The position numbers were made by a program, and so were the translations under genes. Of a DNA stretch of 64,000 bases, positions 48,333-59,025 are shown one piece after another; the stretch's first letter is position 1; the number at the start of each line of letters is the position of its first letter. The notes beneath the pieces were generated by a model. The model was not told the origin of the DNA, searched no databases, and worked only from the letters and a program-made list of their open reading frames with translations. Origin of the DNA: Morchella semilibera (taxonomy: Eukaryota; Ascomycota; Pezizomycetes; Pezizales; Morchellaceae); the NCBI GenBank assembly GCA_009192285.1, contig WBVU01000015.1, positions 868,001 to 932,000 on the forward strand, given 5' to 3'.

Positions 48333-49891
48333 ATGTCAACAAACAGGAAGAAAGATAAGGCATGCAGTCCCAAAGATTCAGTTACGGCTTTAATTGTTAA
48401 GGCCTTATGAACCTTGTGTCTGACGGAACTCTCAACCTAGCCCAGTGTCGCTCGTTCCTTGATCGCAGGAGGTAATTCTACAATACTACTCAGCCCTACA
48501 CATATCTAATCCTTAAACCTGTTTCATAAGCTGATTTACCTATCTAAACCACAGCCTTTGCTGGCGCGACAGAAATTGGTATGCTATCTTTCCCATCTAC
48601 TAATCACCAAACTGACCTCACGTGCGCACTCTAGCAATCACCTATCCCGCCGAATTCGCAAAAACCCGCTCACAGCTCAATCGCCGTCTTACAGATGGCC
48701 AGAAACTACCATGGTGAGAATTTTCTGCTACCAATCTATCTGTGAAGCTATAATGTATCATAAAGGCTCACACCCGCTAGGCCGAAATTCGGACTCGAGT
48801 GGTATGCAGGCTGTACAACAGCAATCATAGGAAACTCGGTCAAGGCGGGAGTCCGTAAGTTTGATATATTAAGTGTAGAAGTGGACTTGAAGGCTGAGCT
48901 TGCGTAGGATTCTGGTCGTTTGACGCATTCAAGCACGCCCTTCAGGACGAGGATGGTAAGATCAGTGGGCCTAGAACTGTTCTCGCTGGTCTAGGAGCTG
49001 GTGCTACAGAGTCTTTGATCGCCGTGACGCCCTTCGAGAGTATCAAGACTCAATTGTATACCCCCCCCCCCTCTCTTCTACCGAAGCAGCGCCATACTAA
49101 CAGTGCATCTACAGAATCGATGATCGTAAATCTGGCAAACCAAGGTCCGTAGAGCCAATCGAAACCCTAATTACAGGGCTAAATTCATGATGTTAAAACC
49201 ATCTCATAGAATGCGGGGATTCCTCCACGGGTCAGCAATGATCTTCCGCGAGAAGGGTTATCGTGGTTTCTTCCAGGGCCTGGTTCCAACGACTGCTCGC
49301 CAGGCCGCAAACTCGGCGACGAGGTTCGGGTCCTATACGACGCTGAAGCAAATCGCACAAGGTTATGTTGCGCCGGGTGAGAAGCTGGGCCCGTTGTCAA
49401 CATTCGGGATTGGAGCTACGGCTGGACTAATCACTGTGTACATCCCCCCTCTCTGACAACTGGGTGTAAATCGATGGGTGTTTACTAATGATGGGCGACG
49501 TGTGACAGCTTCTGCACGCAACCTTTGGATGTGGTCAAGACTAGGTAATTTCTTTCTATGTCATAGCTAGCTACAAACTAACAACTTTGGGTAGGATGCA
49601 ATCGATAGAGGCACGTGCAGAATATAAGAACAGTTTCCACTGCGGCTACCGGATATTCACTGAAGAGGGAATCCGCTCCTTCTGGGCGGGGGCTTTACCC
49701 CGACTATCCAGACTTATGGTGAGTCAATATTTCCCTGTTAGCTTAAATAACTATGAGTATTGGTGCGATGAATATTGGTGTGAAATATGTGCTGATACGC
49801 TATACAGATAAGTGGTGGGTTGGTATTTACGATGTACGAAAAAACCATGGAGTTATTCGATGTGATTGACCCGAAGAGGGTTTATATTTAA
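48333..49891 (+). CDS. CTP1: Mitochondrial tricarboxylate (citrate) carrier
   Basis: Inner-membrane mitochondrial carrier exchanging citrate for malate or other tricarboxylates, supplying cytosolic acetyl-CoA. Eleven exons, several tiny: 48333-48380, 48441-48471, 48555-48578, 48635-48713, 48781-48854, 48908-49055, 49115-49144, 49210-49437, 49509-49544, 49595-49718, 49808-49891, giving 285 residues. The three carrier signatures are all present: YPAEFAKTR, TPFESIKTQL and QPLDVVKTRM. CTP-specific residues include KAGVRFWSFDAFK, RQAANSATRFGSYTTLKQ and MQSIEARAEYKNSFHC. It ends ELFDVIDPKRVYI. The first exon (MSTNRKKDKACSPKDS) is inferred from frame and splice sites and is the weakest part. Confidence 0.93.
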
Positions 49892-50187
49892 GTTTTAGAA
49901 ATATGCGGGAATTGACACTTGCTGGTTATAGACCTACATGTTGACCTATCCAGGACCTTTGCCACTGGCATACATATTTGAACAGTGAATGTTAACAATG
50001 TAACGCAGTCTTCCTTGCTTTGGCTGGGCCGGATGTGTCTATGATACGCAATATTGGTTGATACCCCGCACTAAGCGGGGGTGTGGCATGTGGAGTAAAA
50101 ATAAGCAAACATGTTGCTCTCCCGAGATGATCCTTTGCGTGTGTTAATGGGAGCTTGGGTTACAAACTTTGACCCTTCTGACTCTAC

Positions 50188-50222
50188 CCGCGGCAGGTAA
50201 GAGGTACCGAATATGCAAGTCC
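50188..50222. mobile_element. Single end of the CCCGCGGCAGGTAA foldback family
   Basis: CCCGCGGCAGGTAAGAGGTA followed by CCGAATATGCAAGTC matches the right arm of the element at 8819-8929 on the opposite strand. TA precedes it. No matching second arm is seen nearby, so it is a broken copy. Confidence 0.7.
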
Positions 50223-50245
50223 TGAGTAGTCAGTCTCTTTTTGCA

Positions 50246-50294
50246 GGTTCGCAGCGTAAGCCACACCATTTTTCTGTGGCTTATGCCGTGAACC
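50246..50294. repeat. 49-bp hairpin with AAGCCACA / TGTGGCTT core stem
   Basis: GGTTCGCAGCGTAAGCCACA (50246-50265) is matched inverted by TGTGGCTTATGCCGTGAACC (50275-50294) with four mismatches and a 9-nt loop. Confidence 0.7.
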
Positions 50295-50706
50295 CGTAAG
50301 AACAGACCCATCTTATCCAACGGTACATTGGGATATGCTGCGCAAACCGAATCGCGGATGCGGGCAATAGTTGCCTCGCAAGTAGGTCAAACGCAAGTCC
50401 TGTACTCTAACAAACGAGAGAAGGGCGGACGGGAATATCTCTGTGCGGTTAAGTTGTCAAAGTCGTTTAGTATAGTATTAGCAAGTACTAAGATTGATTT
50501 GCGCATCACAAGGTATCACTCGGGACGGAAATCATTTAATTGGCTAATCAAAAACAACTTGATTTATTAATTGGTATCCATGACACTCGTAAAGACAGTA
50601 AGTTTACAAAAGAAAGAAAAAAGTCCTCCTAATTGTTCATTCCAAGAACATTCTTGACCTATACAGTTATTAATACTTGCCTATAGGTAAACTAAAAGTG
50701 TTGTTT

Positions 50707-50995
50707 TTAGGTGCTGACCTTGTCAATTGGGCCTTCGGAATGGGCATCCTTCTCGCGGCGAGCACCATCAAAGACACTCTGGGAGGTGGACTTGTTTTCG
50801 TCGGGGTTAACAGCTCCGGCAGCGCGGTCGGCAGTGTCGGTGACTCCCTCCTTGAGCTTTTGAGCGGTCGACTTGGAGTTGTCGGGGGTCTAATGTTGCA
50901 ATATTAGTAAACCTAACTTCGAGGAAATTGGGTAGATTTTTTACAATTTCCTCCTTAGCCTTGGTGGTGAAGTCCTTGCGGCCGATATCAGACAT
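50707..50995 (-). CDS. Hsp12/Hsp9-family small stress protein
   Basis: Small hydrophilic heat/stress-induced protein; the yeast homologue Hsp12 is unfolded in solution and folds on membranes. Minus-strand exons 50995-50945 and 50889-50707, split by a 55-nt intron, give 77 residues. The N-terminus MSDIGRKDFTTKAKEEI continues across the join into TPDNSKSTAQKLKEGVTDTA, the family signature, then DRAAGAVNPDENKSTSQSVF. The C-terminal part is charged (GARREKDAHSEG). A TATA-like TATATAAA-type motif lies about 140 bp upstream (51131-51139). It is missed by simple frame searches because of the intron. Confidence 0.92.
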
Positions 50996-51130
50996 GTTGA
51001 AGTTTTGGGTTTTTTTAACGGTGTAGTATAAAAAATAAAGAGTAGTTGTTTGTTTGGTAGCTGTAGTGTGAAGAAGCTTGAGTGTGATGGTTCTGAAAAA
51101 GAGATGATTTCCAGCGGGGAATTGGGCGGT

Positions 51131-51139
51131 TTATATAGA
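51131..51139 (-). promoter_or_regulatory. TATA-like box upstream of the HSP12-like gene
   Basis: Read on the minus strand the sequence is TCTATATAAA-like, about 137 bp before the start codon. Strong TATA boxes are typical of stress-induced fungal genes. No clear heat-shock element array was seen. Confidence 0.45.
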
Positions 51140-52266
51140 TATTTTCTCTCTCTCTATCACCGTAGTCTACTGTATCAGATCTTCAGGGACGCGCTCTAGC
51201 CCCAGGGTTCAAATCTACTATGACGTTATTGTGTTATGCCAAAGCGAGTGACGATATGTGACATCACTCCCTTGGTAGTGACCGCTTTCGGTTAGTAGAC
51301 TAATAATTCGAGCCAGTACCGTCTTGGCGCGCCTACATGTACCTACATGTAGTTAAGCTACAGCTACAATACAACCTGCTCGATACAGGGAATTTCGACC
51401 GCCATGGGAAATCTTGTTTTCGACCTTGGAAACTGGCGGGTACCAACATACCTGTATACACATGCCGATGAATACCAGCCTCCTCCGCAAAAGGGGTTTT
51501 CGCATATCGCGTGTGCGGCGGTGCTTCTGCAATTAAAACCTTGATGGATGGACGCTCAGAAAATTATTGATGCCCAAGATAGCCACTCTGCTCCTCGGCT
51601 CTCAGTTGACTTGAACGTTCTTGCCCAAAGACATTTGCTTGTGATAGGTGGATCGTTGCAGACCAGCCTACTCTAAAGTACAGTACTCGAGCAAGGATTC
51701 TTTCACCTGGAATATGTGGGTATCTACTTGTTATACTAGTTCGGTACCGTACCTCTACAGGACAAAGTAATTGACTGTCGTGTGACACCACTAAGTCGTA
51801 GATTCCTCAATGTGCAGAGGCAGATGACGGATGTACCCTCCGGACGACTTAAAGGGTATTTCTAAATGTAAATTGATTTGTTTGCATATTTGAGACTGCC
51901 GTGACTAAAGTGGTAGTTTGACTTTTCAGTCACTATCGATCATTACCGGTCACCTTTGCCAAGTTCATATTTAAATGTCTTAGGTACTCGGCGTCAAAAT
52001 TCCTGACTTTGAGAGAGGATCCAGAACATCTTTATACATTCCAAGGACAGTTGTACTATCGGCCGAGACCCTCCCTTACCACTCGGCTGGCTGAAAGCGT
52101 CTTCCTCGACATTGGCCAAGTCCGCATGCAGCTCGGCCCCAACTATTTCCTCCCTAGGACTACCCAGGGCTCTTTCTTCGGGCTGTCCTCGAGCATCACT
52201 ACTTTTTCTAGGAATTGTATAAAGTGTGATGACCAATCTTCCACATCGGTACACCATGAAAAGCTA

Positions 52267-52457
52267 GACCTTCTCACGGGGGTATTGCCCTTTTCACGGG
52301 GGTATGGTGCAACACCTAAGAACATCAAGATTGACCACAGAGAGTGAAAGGCAAATTGGTAAAAACGATATATTACATGAATTACAAGATAAGTATTTCT
52401 ATCCACGTTCTTGTCGTTGCACCTTCCCCGTGAGAACCATACCCCCGTGAAGAGGTC
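52267..52457. mobile_element. 191-bp TA-flanked foldback element, CACGGGGGTATGG family (copy 1)
   Basis: Inverted ends of about 45 bp. Each end carries two spaced blocks of the CACGGGG(GTA) type, then GGTGCAAC. TA lies outside both ends (52265-52266 and 52458-52459). The interior contains ACATCAAGATTGA and ATAAGTATTTCT, both shared with copy 2. Confidence 0.78.
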
Positions 52458-54634
52458 TATATCCGTTTTATTTTTTGATGTTATCTATCCCCTAGATATT
52501 AGTAGCCAGGAAGCATCCTTTATACCCATACACACAGCGGGTGATGCTGGGGTACGTATTTACGTACCAGGAAAGATATGAGATACACCCACAAGCTACT
52601 TGAGAGCTGAAGTAATCTAGCATGGATGCTTACCTTCACCTCTAACCCTGGTGTGTAGAGCGATGTAAAGCCAATGCAGCCTGATCTGTTACCTTTCAGT
52701 TCTGGCTTCCTGGGTGTGGCAGAAAAGTAAACCGGCGTTTGCCATATAAAGTAAAGTAGTATCTCTATCAAAGCTAGGAGGTCGGCGATTAAAAAGTCAC
52801 TGTTTGAGAACGAGGGCAATATGTGGGAATTAGGGCGGGTTTCTAGAAATATTTCTCGAATAAGCACCTATATAGTGGTGGGTGACTATATTCTTATATA
52901 TACGTAGCTATTTACTTTTTCAAAGAAATATATATACCTAAAGGCCTCTAACCGGCTGTATGTGCTGCGAGGGTTTAGATAAAAATACACACCCCTACAC
53001 CGCATAGGTTCCATCTAATGCCTCGAAGGCCGCCCCTAGGGGCCCCTATATCTGTACTTGGTGAAATGACAAACATCCATTGTTATCCTTATCATCTTCT
53101 TCCACGGAAGTAAACACTAGCTTGTTCGAGTAATGAGAAACAGCCTGCAACTACCAGTCCCTCAGCTATTTCTATTCTATTCCCCCTTCTTCCTCATTTG
53201 TAACTCTAAGGACGAAATTGTCTCGGACCCCATAAGCTTTGGTATCCTGTAGGTATAACTTCTTACTTTTTTAACTCAACTTCCTATATACCCCGATTCC
53301 CTAGCCCTGTGATATATACATGTATATATAGTTAGAGTAGTAACTGTAAGGGCGATGAGTTGAGATACTAGGTGGGATAAACCGCCTTATAGAAAGAGAA
53401 TTGCACAAATGATGCTATGCTGCTGGTATCTCTAGAACTCTTGATACGATATCTCGTTTTAATAGAGCACTTGAGGGTTTTAACCAGAGCTTAAGGGTAT
53501 TCTCGATATTGCAAATAGGCCCCAGCTTCGGTACTAGGTCTCTCCACGGATTGCCCCCGGTGCCATGTAGTGGTAGAGGTTATTTTGTCGAGATATTTCA
53601 AAACATCTCGCCTTTACAACATCTCGTCTTTACAACCGCTGTTCTTCGAGTCAGATTAACACAAACAAATTGACGTACTGTTTACCTTCGCCCACATGGA
53701 AGACACAGATTCGAACAAAAACGCCCAGGTTCCACCCACCAAAGTCTCTGGATTCGCCGGTTTGGGTCGAGAAACGGGCTCATTGCCTGAAGTAAAAGCT
53801 CACAGTCCCAGAGTTTGTGTATGATTTCGTATCAACGGATGCTTTAGCCATGGTTGCGACTATATCCATTAGTGGTCCAGCACTACTACACCCTTAGTCA
53901 CCCAAAAAAACCGAACACTTAATTAAATTTAACAGGGCCCCGATAGGCCGATCTCCCCACTAGAGACATGCACACCTGATCTCAAGGGGTCACTCGTCTC
54001 CACGACTCTGGGGGTATATGTGTATATGAGTAGTGATGAGGTGTGCTCATGTGGTACAAGAGTCCCACGGTGTCTTTTGTTTTTGTGCTTTGTCGTTTTG
54101 TTCTCGAGCTCTCCCTTCCGCGTAATGACTTCTTAGTACACATATATGTAATGTTTCATGAAATAAAGCCTACATGTACCCGTTCAGAGGAACACTGGTA
54201 CCAACTATATCAACCCCAGCCAACTAGCTCCTGGATTCACTCTGGAAATCAATTTTTTTTAGTTTATTATCTTTTATCCTAGATACAGTAAGTACATACC
54301 TACGTATAGACTACAGGCCGTACGTATACATACATATATGCTCTTACATTGGGTCCATGGTCTAAGGGAGATCTAGAATGGGATGTTGAAATGGCCTTAA
54401 TCGGTGGGGCCTATAATAATTTTACCCAAACCATATATAATAATACTATTTCCATGCGATTGTGGATTCTAAAGACGTTGACTGGAAGATGTAATATCAA
54501 CAGCTATACCCTACTTATAATTGGAGGTTTAGAGTGTCCATTACCCACAATCCGAAACACATCATGTCTTTAAGCAGACTAGTTGAATATATTTGTTATA
54601 ACTAAAAACATCACGAAAATTTAAAGATACAGTA

Positions 54635-54806
54635 CTACGGGTGTAGGGGTAAGTCTGGCGACAGTAAGAACTGTTGCAACTACTTGCTGGAAAAAAAAGT
54701 ATGGTCTCAACCCGAACATCCCCGGTTGCTTTCTGGCTCACCTTGGCCATACTTTATTTTTCAGCAAGTACGGCCAGTGTCCAGTGTCGCCAGACTTACC
54801 CCTACA
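54635..54806. mobile_element. CTACGGGTGTAGGGG foldback element (copy 3), interrupted by a nested element
   Basis: The left arm CTACGGGTGTAGGGG plus TAAGTCTGGCGACA is intact and preceded by TA. The right arm keeps GTGTCGCCAGACTTACCCCT but stops before the terminal CACCCGTAG. The centre, GAACTGTTGCAACTA, is interrupted at the TA by the element 54683-54768 and resumes with CGGCCAGTGT, matching copy 2. Confidence 0.8.
54683..54768. mobile_element. 86-bp nested foldback element with CTTGCTG ends at a duplicated TA
   Basis: Inverted ends: CTTGCTGGAAAAAAAAGTAT at the left and, on the other strand at the right, CTTGCTGAAAAATAAAGTAT. The flanking TA (54681-54682 and 54769-54770) corresponds to one TA in the uninterrupted sister copies at 30950 and 45383, so the insertion boundary is directly readable. 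Confidence 0.85.
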
Positions 54807-54987
54807 TAATTCGTTTTACCGCTGCAAGGCACGTGCACCCCGAAAGAGGTTAGAGCCAATGCCAAGCCTTATTCATGAACCATCACTCGGGAGAATTCGA
54901 CGTCTATGGTAGGGTAACTGCCACAAGATTAACATAGTTTGGGGCCCTAGCGGTATGCCAGTGTTGAGGCGTACGTTCTGTAATATA

Positions 54988-55146
54988 GAGACTCTCACGG
55001 GGGTATGGCTCTCACGGGGGGCCTGGTTCAACGCCTAAAAACATCAAGATTGAGATAGAGGGTACAATACAGGTTGATAACAGTATATGAATGGAATTCT
55101 CTGTGCAAAATAAGTATTTCTGTTGATTTTCCTTAAATTCTCTACG
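54988..55146. mobile_element. CACGGGGGTATGG foldback family (copy 2), right end decayed
   Basis: The left end has two CACGGGGG blocks and GGTTCAAC. The interior shares ACATCAAGATTGA and ATAAGTATTTCT with copy 1 at 52267. TA precedes the left end. The right inverted end is not recognisable, so the right boundary is approximate. Confidence 0.65.
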
Positions 55147-55389
55147 CCTATTTTCGGTGCTCTTGGCCTGTGGTGTCTAAGATGTGAGGTATCTACAAGA
55201 CATGCTATACACATGAATTTTGTAAATTCGAAGCCGCAAAGTTGTACTATATCATGTCCTGACCGAGCGGTAAGAAGTAACGTTGATCAGATTCAAATAC
55301 TGCAGTAGCCGGCTCAATTACTATAGGCTAGCTACTACGGGTAAATTTATTGGCCCTTTGATAAGGAGTCCACAAAAAGAATTTCTGTT

Positions 55390-56313
55390 TCAAAAGAAAG
55401 GGACGTTTTTCGAGCGGAGGACATTAGAAAATGCGTGGGCAGTGAAATCAATATATGAGCTGATGCTAGAAACAGAGCTCCCGAGCGACTTTACGTCGTT
55501 TAATCTCCGATCGAGGAAATTCCAAGTCTCTTCAAAATCCGGTGATGTATCCTGTGTCATAAAGAGCTCTATACGAGGGATAGTGTTAGAATCAAAGGGC
55601 CGTGAGGACATTTACAGGTAAAGGTAATTTTATTTCTCACCAGTACTAGCGTAGACTCCAGAGAGCGTTGCCCTCTTAGTATACCAATTCATGTCGTGAC
55701 TATCGTCCCCGGCAAGAAACCACATCTCATCGGACAGCTTCGCTAATTCGGAGACGGAAGTGGGTATATTTTCTGCTAGCGACATGAATCCCAACGCCTT
55801 TCTCGATAACAGTTTTGTTAGTTAGGTACTAATGTCACCGTATGATTGTTAACTGCCGTACGGTGGGAAATTCACCTCTTGCCATCGACTTATTATTGGA
55901 GAATTTGCTCTCAATCTTTCCACACAGAGGGTTCGGATCTTCGATGTAGTACTAAGATGCCTTGTGACACCGAGTTTACCAAAGTCGACTTTCTGGCTTA
56001 GTCGTAGCCGTTCAATGACAAGGTGATAATTTACGAGGTCGAATTCACCCCGGGGGAATAGGTTAGTCGAAATGTCGAGATAACCGGCGTCACGAGCGCC
56101 AAGAGACAATGTCGTGGCTGAAAAGCCGTGTGAAGGGACATGACGGAGAGCGGCAGAGAGTATTGATGATTCTACTGGGGTGAAGGGGGCCGCAGGTGAC
56201 GCATGTTGGTACGAGTGGTACTGGCGACGCAGCGGAAAGCAAAATATGGATTTGGAGATGGCCTTAGAGGCAGTAGCAGGACCAAGGGGGGATGTTCTCA
56301 ATATGCTGATCAT
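55390..56313 (-). CDS. COQ9: Ubiquinone biosynthesis protein COQ9
   Basis: Mitochondrial lipid-binding protein needed for coenzyme Q synthesis, partner of Coq7. Minus-strand exons: 56313-55876, 55797-55641, 55568-55390, giving 257 residues. The N-terminal ~35 residues are an amphipathic, Arg/Ser-rich presequence (RTSPLGPATASKAISKSI). Conserved blocks are ILSAALRHVPSHGFSATTL, ARDAGYLDISTNLFPRGEFD, LVNYHLVIERLRL, then across intron 1 RWQE-ALGFMSLAENIPTSV and SDEMWFLAGDDSHDMNWYTK, and across intron 2 GVYASTELFMTQDTSPDFEE and LDRRL. The middle exon is needed to join the two visible halves. Identity is strong. Confidence 0.93.
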
Positions 56314-59025
56314 TGTAAATGATTTCCTATGCTTTGTGGTGGGGGCAGAGGTAAGTTGACTGACTGTGTATGTACAATACTTTGTAGCGTTATCGTTATC
56401 TTTTGGTAGTTGAGGCCGGCCATCGCACCGACTTTCTTTTCCCCACCAGCTTCTTGTTGAGCCGCATCCCTATCAACTACCAAGGCGATCCAAAGGTAAC
56501 ATTAATCCCAAGATGAATTACATAACAAATAGCCAATTGCTTACGATAAGTAAGCCGATTCTACAATTGAACCCTAAAAACTGATTCGTATTCAATTGCC
56601 CCGGCAGTTGAAGTTAACCAATAGAAATATGTAAGCTACATGTATTTAGTAGAGCATGCATGAAATCCAATTCGCCCACTAGTCAGTGTTGCACGGAAAA
56701 CAGAGGACTGTGAGGATACTGTATTAACTATAGGGACGAACAGAGGCATAACTACATGTACATGTACATGTAGGAGATGGTGCCCTTCGAGGGACTGCCA
56801 TTTAGATGGCTGTCACGGAGAGCTGATGCTTCACTTATAAATCATACAAATAGGGATAAGTAAGAGTACATGTAGTTAAGCTTGGGGCTGCGTTATTTCG
56901 AATTGTTTCGGAACCTCATAATCCAGGTTGATCGACGACGAGGCAGCATTTTCTGTGCGTAACAGTGCATGTCATGCAATAGACAGACCCCTCGTTTTCC
57001 ACTGATGTCGTACGATAGCCGTTGCGGATATCAGCTCTGCGCATCAACCGTAATGTATGTCCTCGCTTGGATTTGCCCACACTGCTTGCACATATCATCA
57101 TACATAACAAAAATCCCTTCCTCCTCCTCCTCCTCCTCTACCTTATAAAACGCTTTGGGTTTCTTCGTATTGGGCTGACAACTGAAGGAGCAATCCATAT
57201 ACATATGTCCATGATGTTGTAATGATCAAAACTGTCTCTCGTATGTACATATATGTGTCCTCGCTGGTCCTAATATTTCTATCCTCGGCCCTGTTTCCGA
57301 GGACAAAATGATTAGGCTGCCATATCGAGTTATATCTGTCACTCCTCTCTTGCCAGGGACGATTGGCCCGTATAATGTGAGAGTGTGGCCTGGTTTACTT
57401 CGTCTGTTGCCGCCGGAGCCTAGTAATAAGTTACGAGGAGAGTGCCGGTCACCCCTCTTGCGCGTTGCATTTCGGAGTTTGAAAGTTCAATCTATCTAAA
57501 TCGTTAGCAAAACAGGCCCCAGTTGTGAAAACTGGCAAATTCCAACATCAGCCATGGAGCAATTTTTCCCGGCCGTAACCTTGTAATTTCCTCGGTTGGC
57601 TTTTTTCTCGTTTGGCCGCAGCTGGCCAGTAAATCCGCAATACAGAAAGCTGGGTTGAGGAAAAAGGAATGTGAAAGTGTAGGTACCCCAAATTGCAAAA
57701 GACAGCTGAATGTGCTTTTCAAAGGACTATATGTAGAACCCCCACGCATCAAGTACATGTACTCATAAACATTGTTTCATGGTTTTCGACATGCTTGATC
57801 GCCATCCACTAATACCACTCGAGGTTTATGTCAACCAATGTCTACTTGGGAGCACGCGTCGTCCATTTTAGTGTTGTTGACACCTGTTGTTGGTTGCTTG
57901 CAATTGATATTTGTCCCGTTGTCTCCGCCCGCCCGCGCGCGATAACACAAGACAAGGCTCCCATCTTTTTTTTTTTACCCTCCATCTTTTTTTCCCTCTA
58001 TCCGCAACTGCCAAACGACCCGGAGGAGAGGTTCACGCAACCAACAACCTAGCAACCTTTCCAAAGTGACCAAAATCATCCAGCCCCCTGGTTTGTTTCT
58101 ATCACACCTTTCCTACCCCAATCGCTCCAAACTTTTTCTCATCGACAGCCAGAAAACACACTCTGCACACCGATCACACACCCCTCCCTATAAGGACTGA
58201 CTTGCGAGAAACGTTACTTCTATCCCCACCTAACCTTTATATATAAAAAGGAGAGCACCTATGGGTCTGCTCCCCCCCTTCTTCGATTGAACCCCCCTCG
58301 CCCAATCAAGGCCTTCGCACTCTCTAAAGTTTCCTCAGGCTAACCATACATATACCTACTCGCAGAGAGTGATTCTTACCGCCCCGGACCACTAGAAGGT
58401 GGACGAACAAGTGAATATAGACATGTACGTTACATACCAGTTTTTCTATACGTTCATCGTTTTTTTTTATCACACACCCCTCGCCTCTTGTGCCCCTTGC
58501 TTTAATACTGCTGCGAGTTGGTTGTATGTCTGTATATTTCCCGGTCGTTAGTTGCTGCCCCCACTGTTACTGCTGTTGCTACCACTGCCTGAAATTGCTT
58601 GCCTGCTACACCCCCCGTGTTTTGCTGCTTTTCTGTGGACTTGAGGTCGGCTGTGCTATCTTTCGGGCTACTGTTGAGCGAAGTGGCGGGATACAATTGT
58701 TTTGTTTTTTGTTATTGTTTCCCTCTTGTTTATTCTCCCTGTTCCGTGGGATGAGTGACATTGGAATTCGGGAAAAGAAAAGAGCACAAGAGCAAAAAGA
58801 AACAAAATAATTCTGCCATTGCCGGCCGTTCTGCCCCTCGCTATTATCCCTGTGATTTTGCTGTCTCCCCCACCCGAATTACGTCCGCTGTGGGAAGGTC
58901 GCAGCCGTTCGCATCTTCCTGACTGGCGCCCTCCGTCTTCCCGCACCACACGCCATTCCCTTCCCCACCCCCCTAACATCTCTCTGTCCTTTTCCTGTCT
59001 GGACGTTCTTCCATTTAGGTACATC
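56314..59025. other. Divergent intergenic region COQ9 / Gbp2-like gene
   Basis: 2.7 kb containing the COQ9 promoter and, from about 57.9 kb, a C/T-rich stretch that is probably promoter and leader of the RNA-binding protein gene. A possible leader-intron acceptor (TTTAG) lies at 59014-59018. ACATGTA palindromes occur at 56637, 56754 and 57754, and a TCC microsatellite at 57119-57137. Confidence 0.5.

Larger units (their letters stand above)
49892..50706. other. Convergent intergenic region CTP1 / HSP12-like with half foldback and hairpin
   Basis: 815 bp between two 3' ends. It contains one inverted end of the CCCGCGGCAGGTAA family at 50188 and, just after it, a 49-bp hairpin at 50246-50294. 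Confidence 0.6.
51140..55389. other. Gene-free region HSP12-like / COQ9 with foldback elements
   Basis: 4.25 kb without a supported gene, the longest such stretch. It holds foldback elements at 52267-52457, 54635-54806 (with a nested element) and 54988-55146, ACATGTA palindromes near 51337 and 53318, and otherwise AT-rich DNA. Confidence 0.5.

Noticed and set aside
51195-51230. GGGTTCAAATC box on the plus strand
   Set aside because: No A-box at a suitable distance and no cloverleaf.
58819-59025. Upstream extension of the Gbp2-like frame
   Set aside because: The frame is open but C/T-rich and Pro-rich like a leader, and an acceptor lies just before the ATG at 59026.
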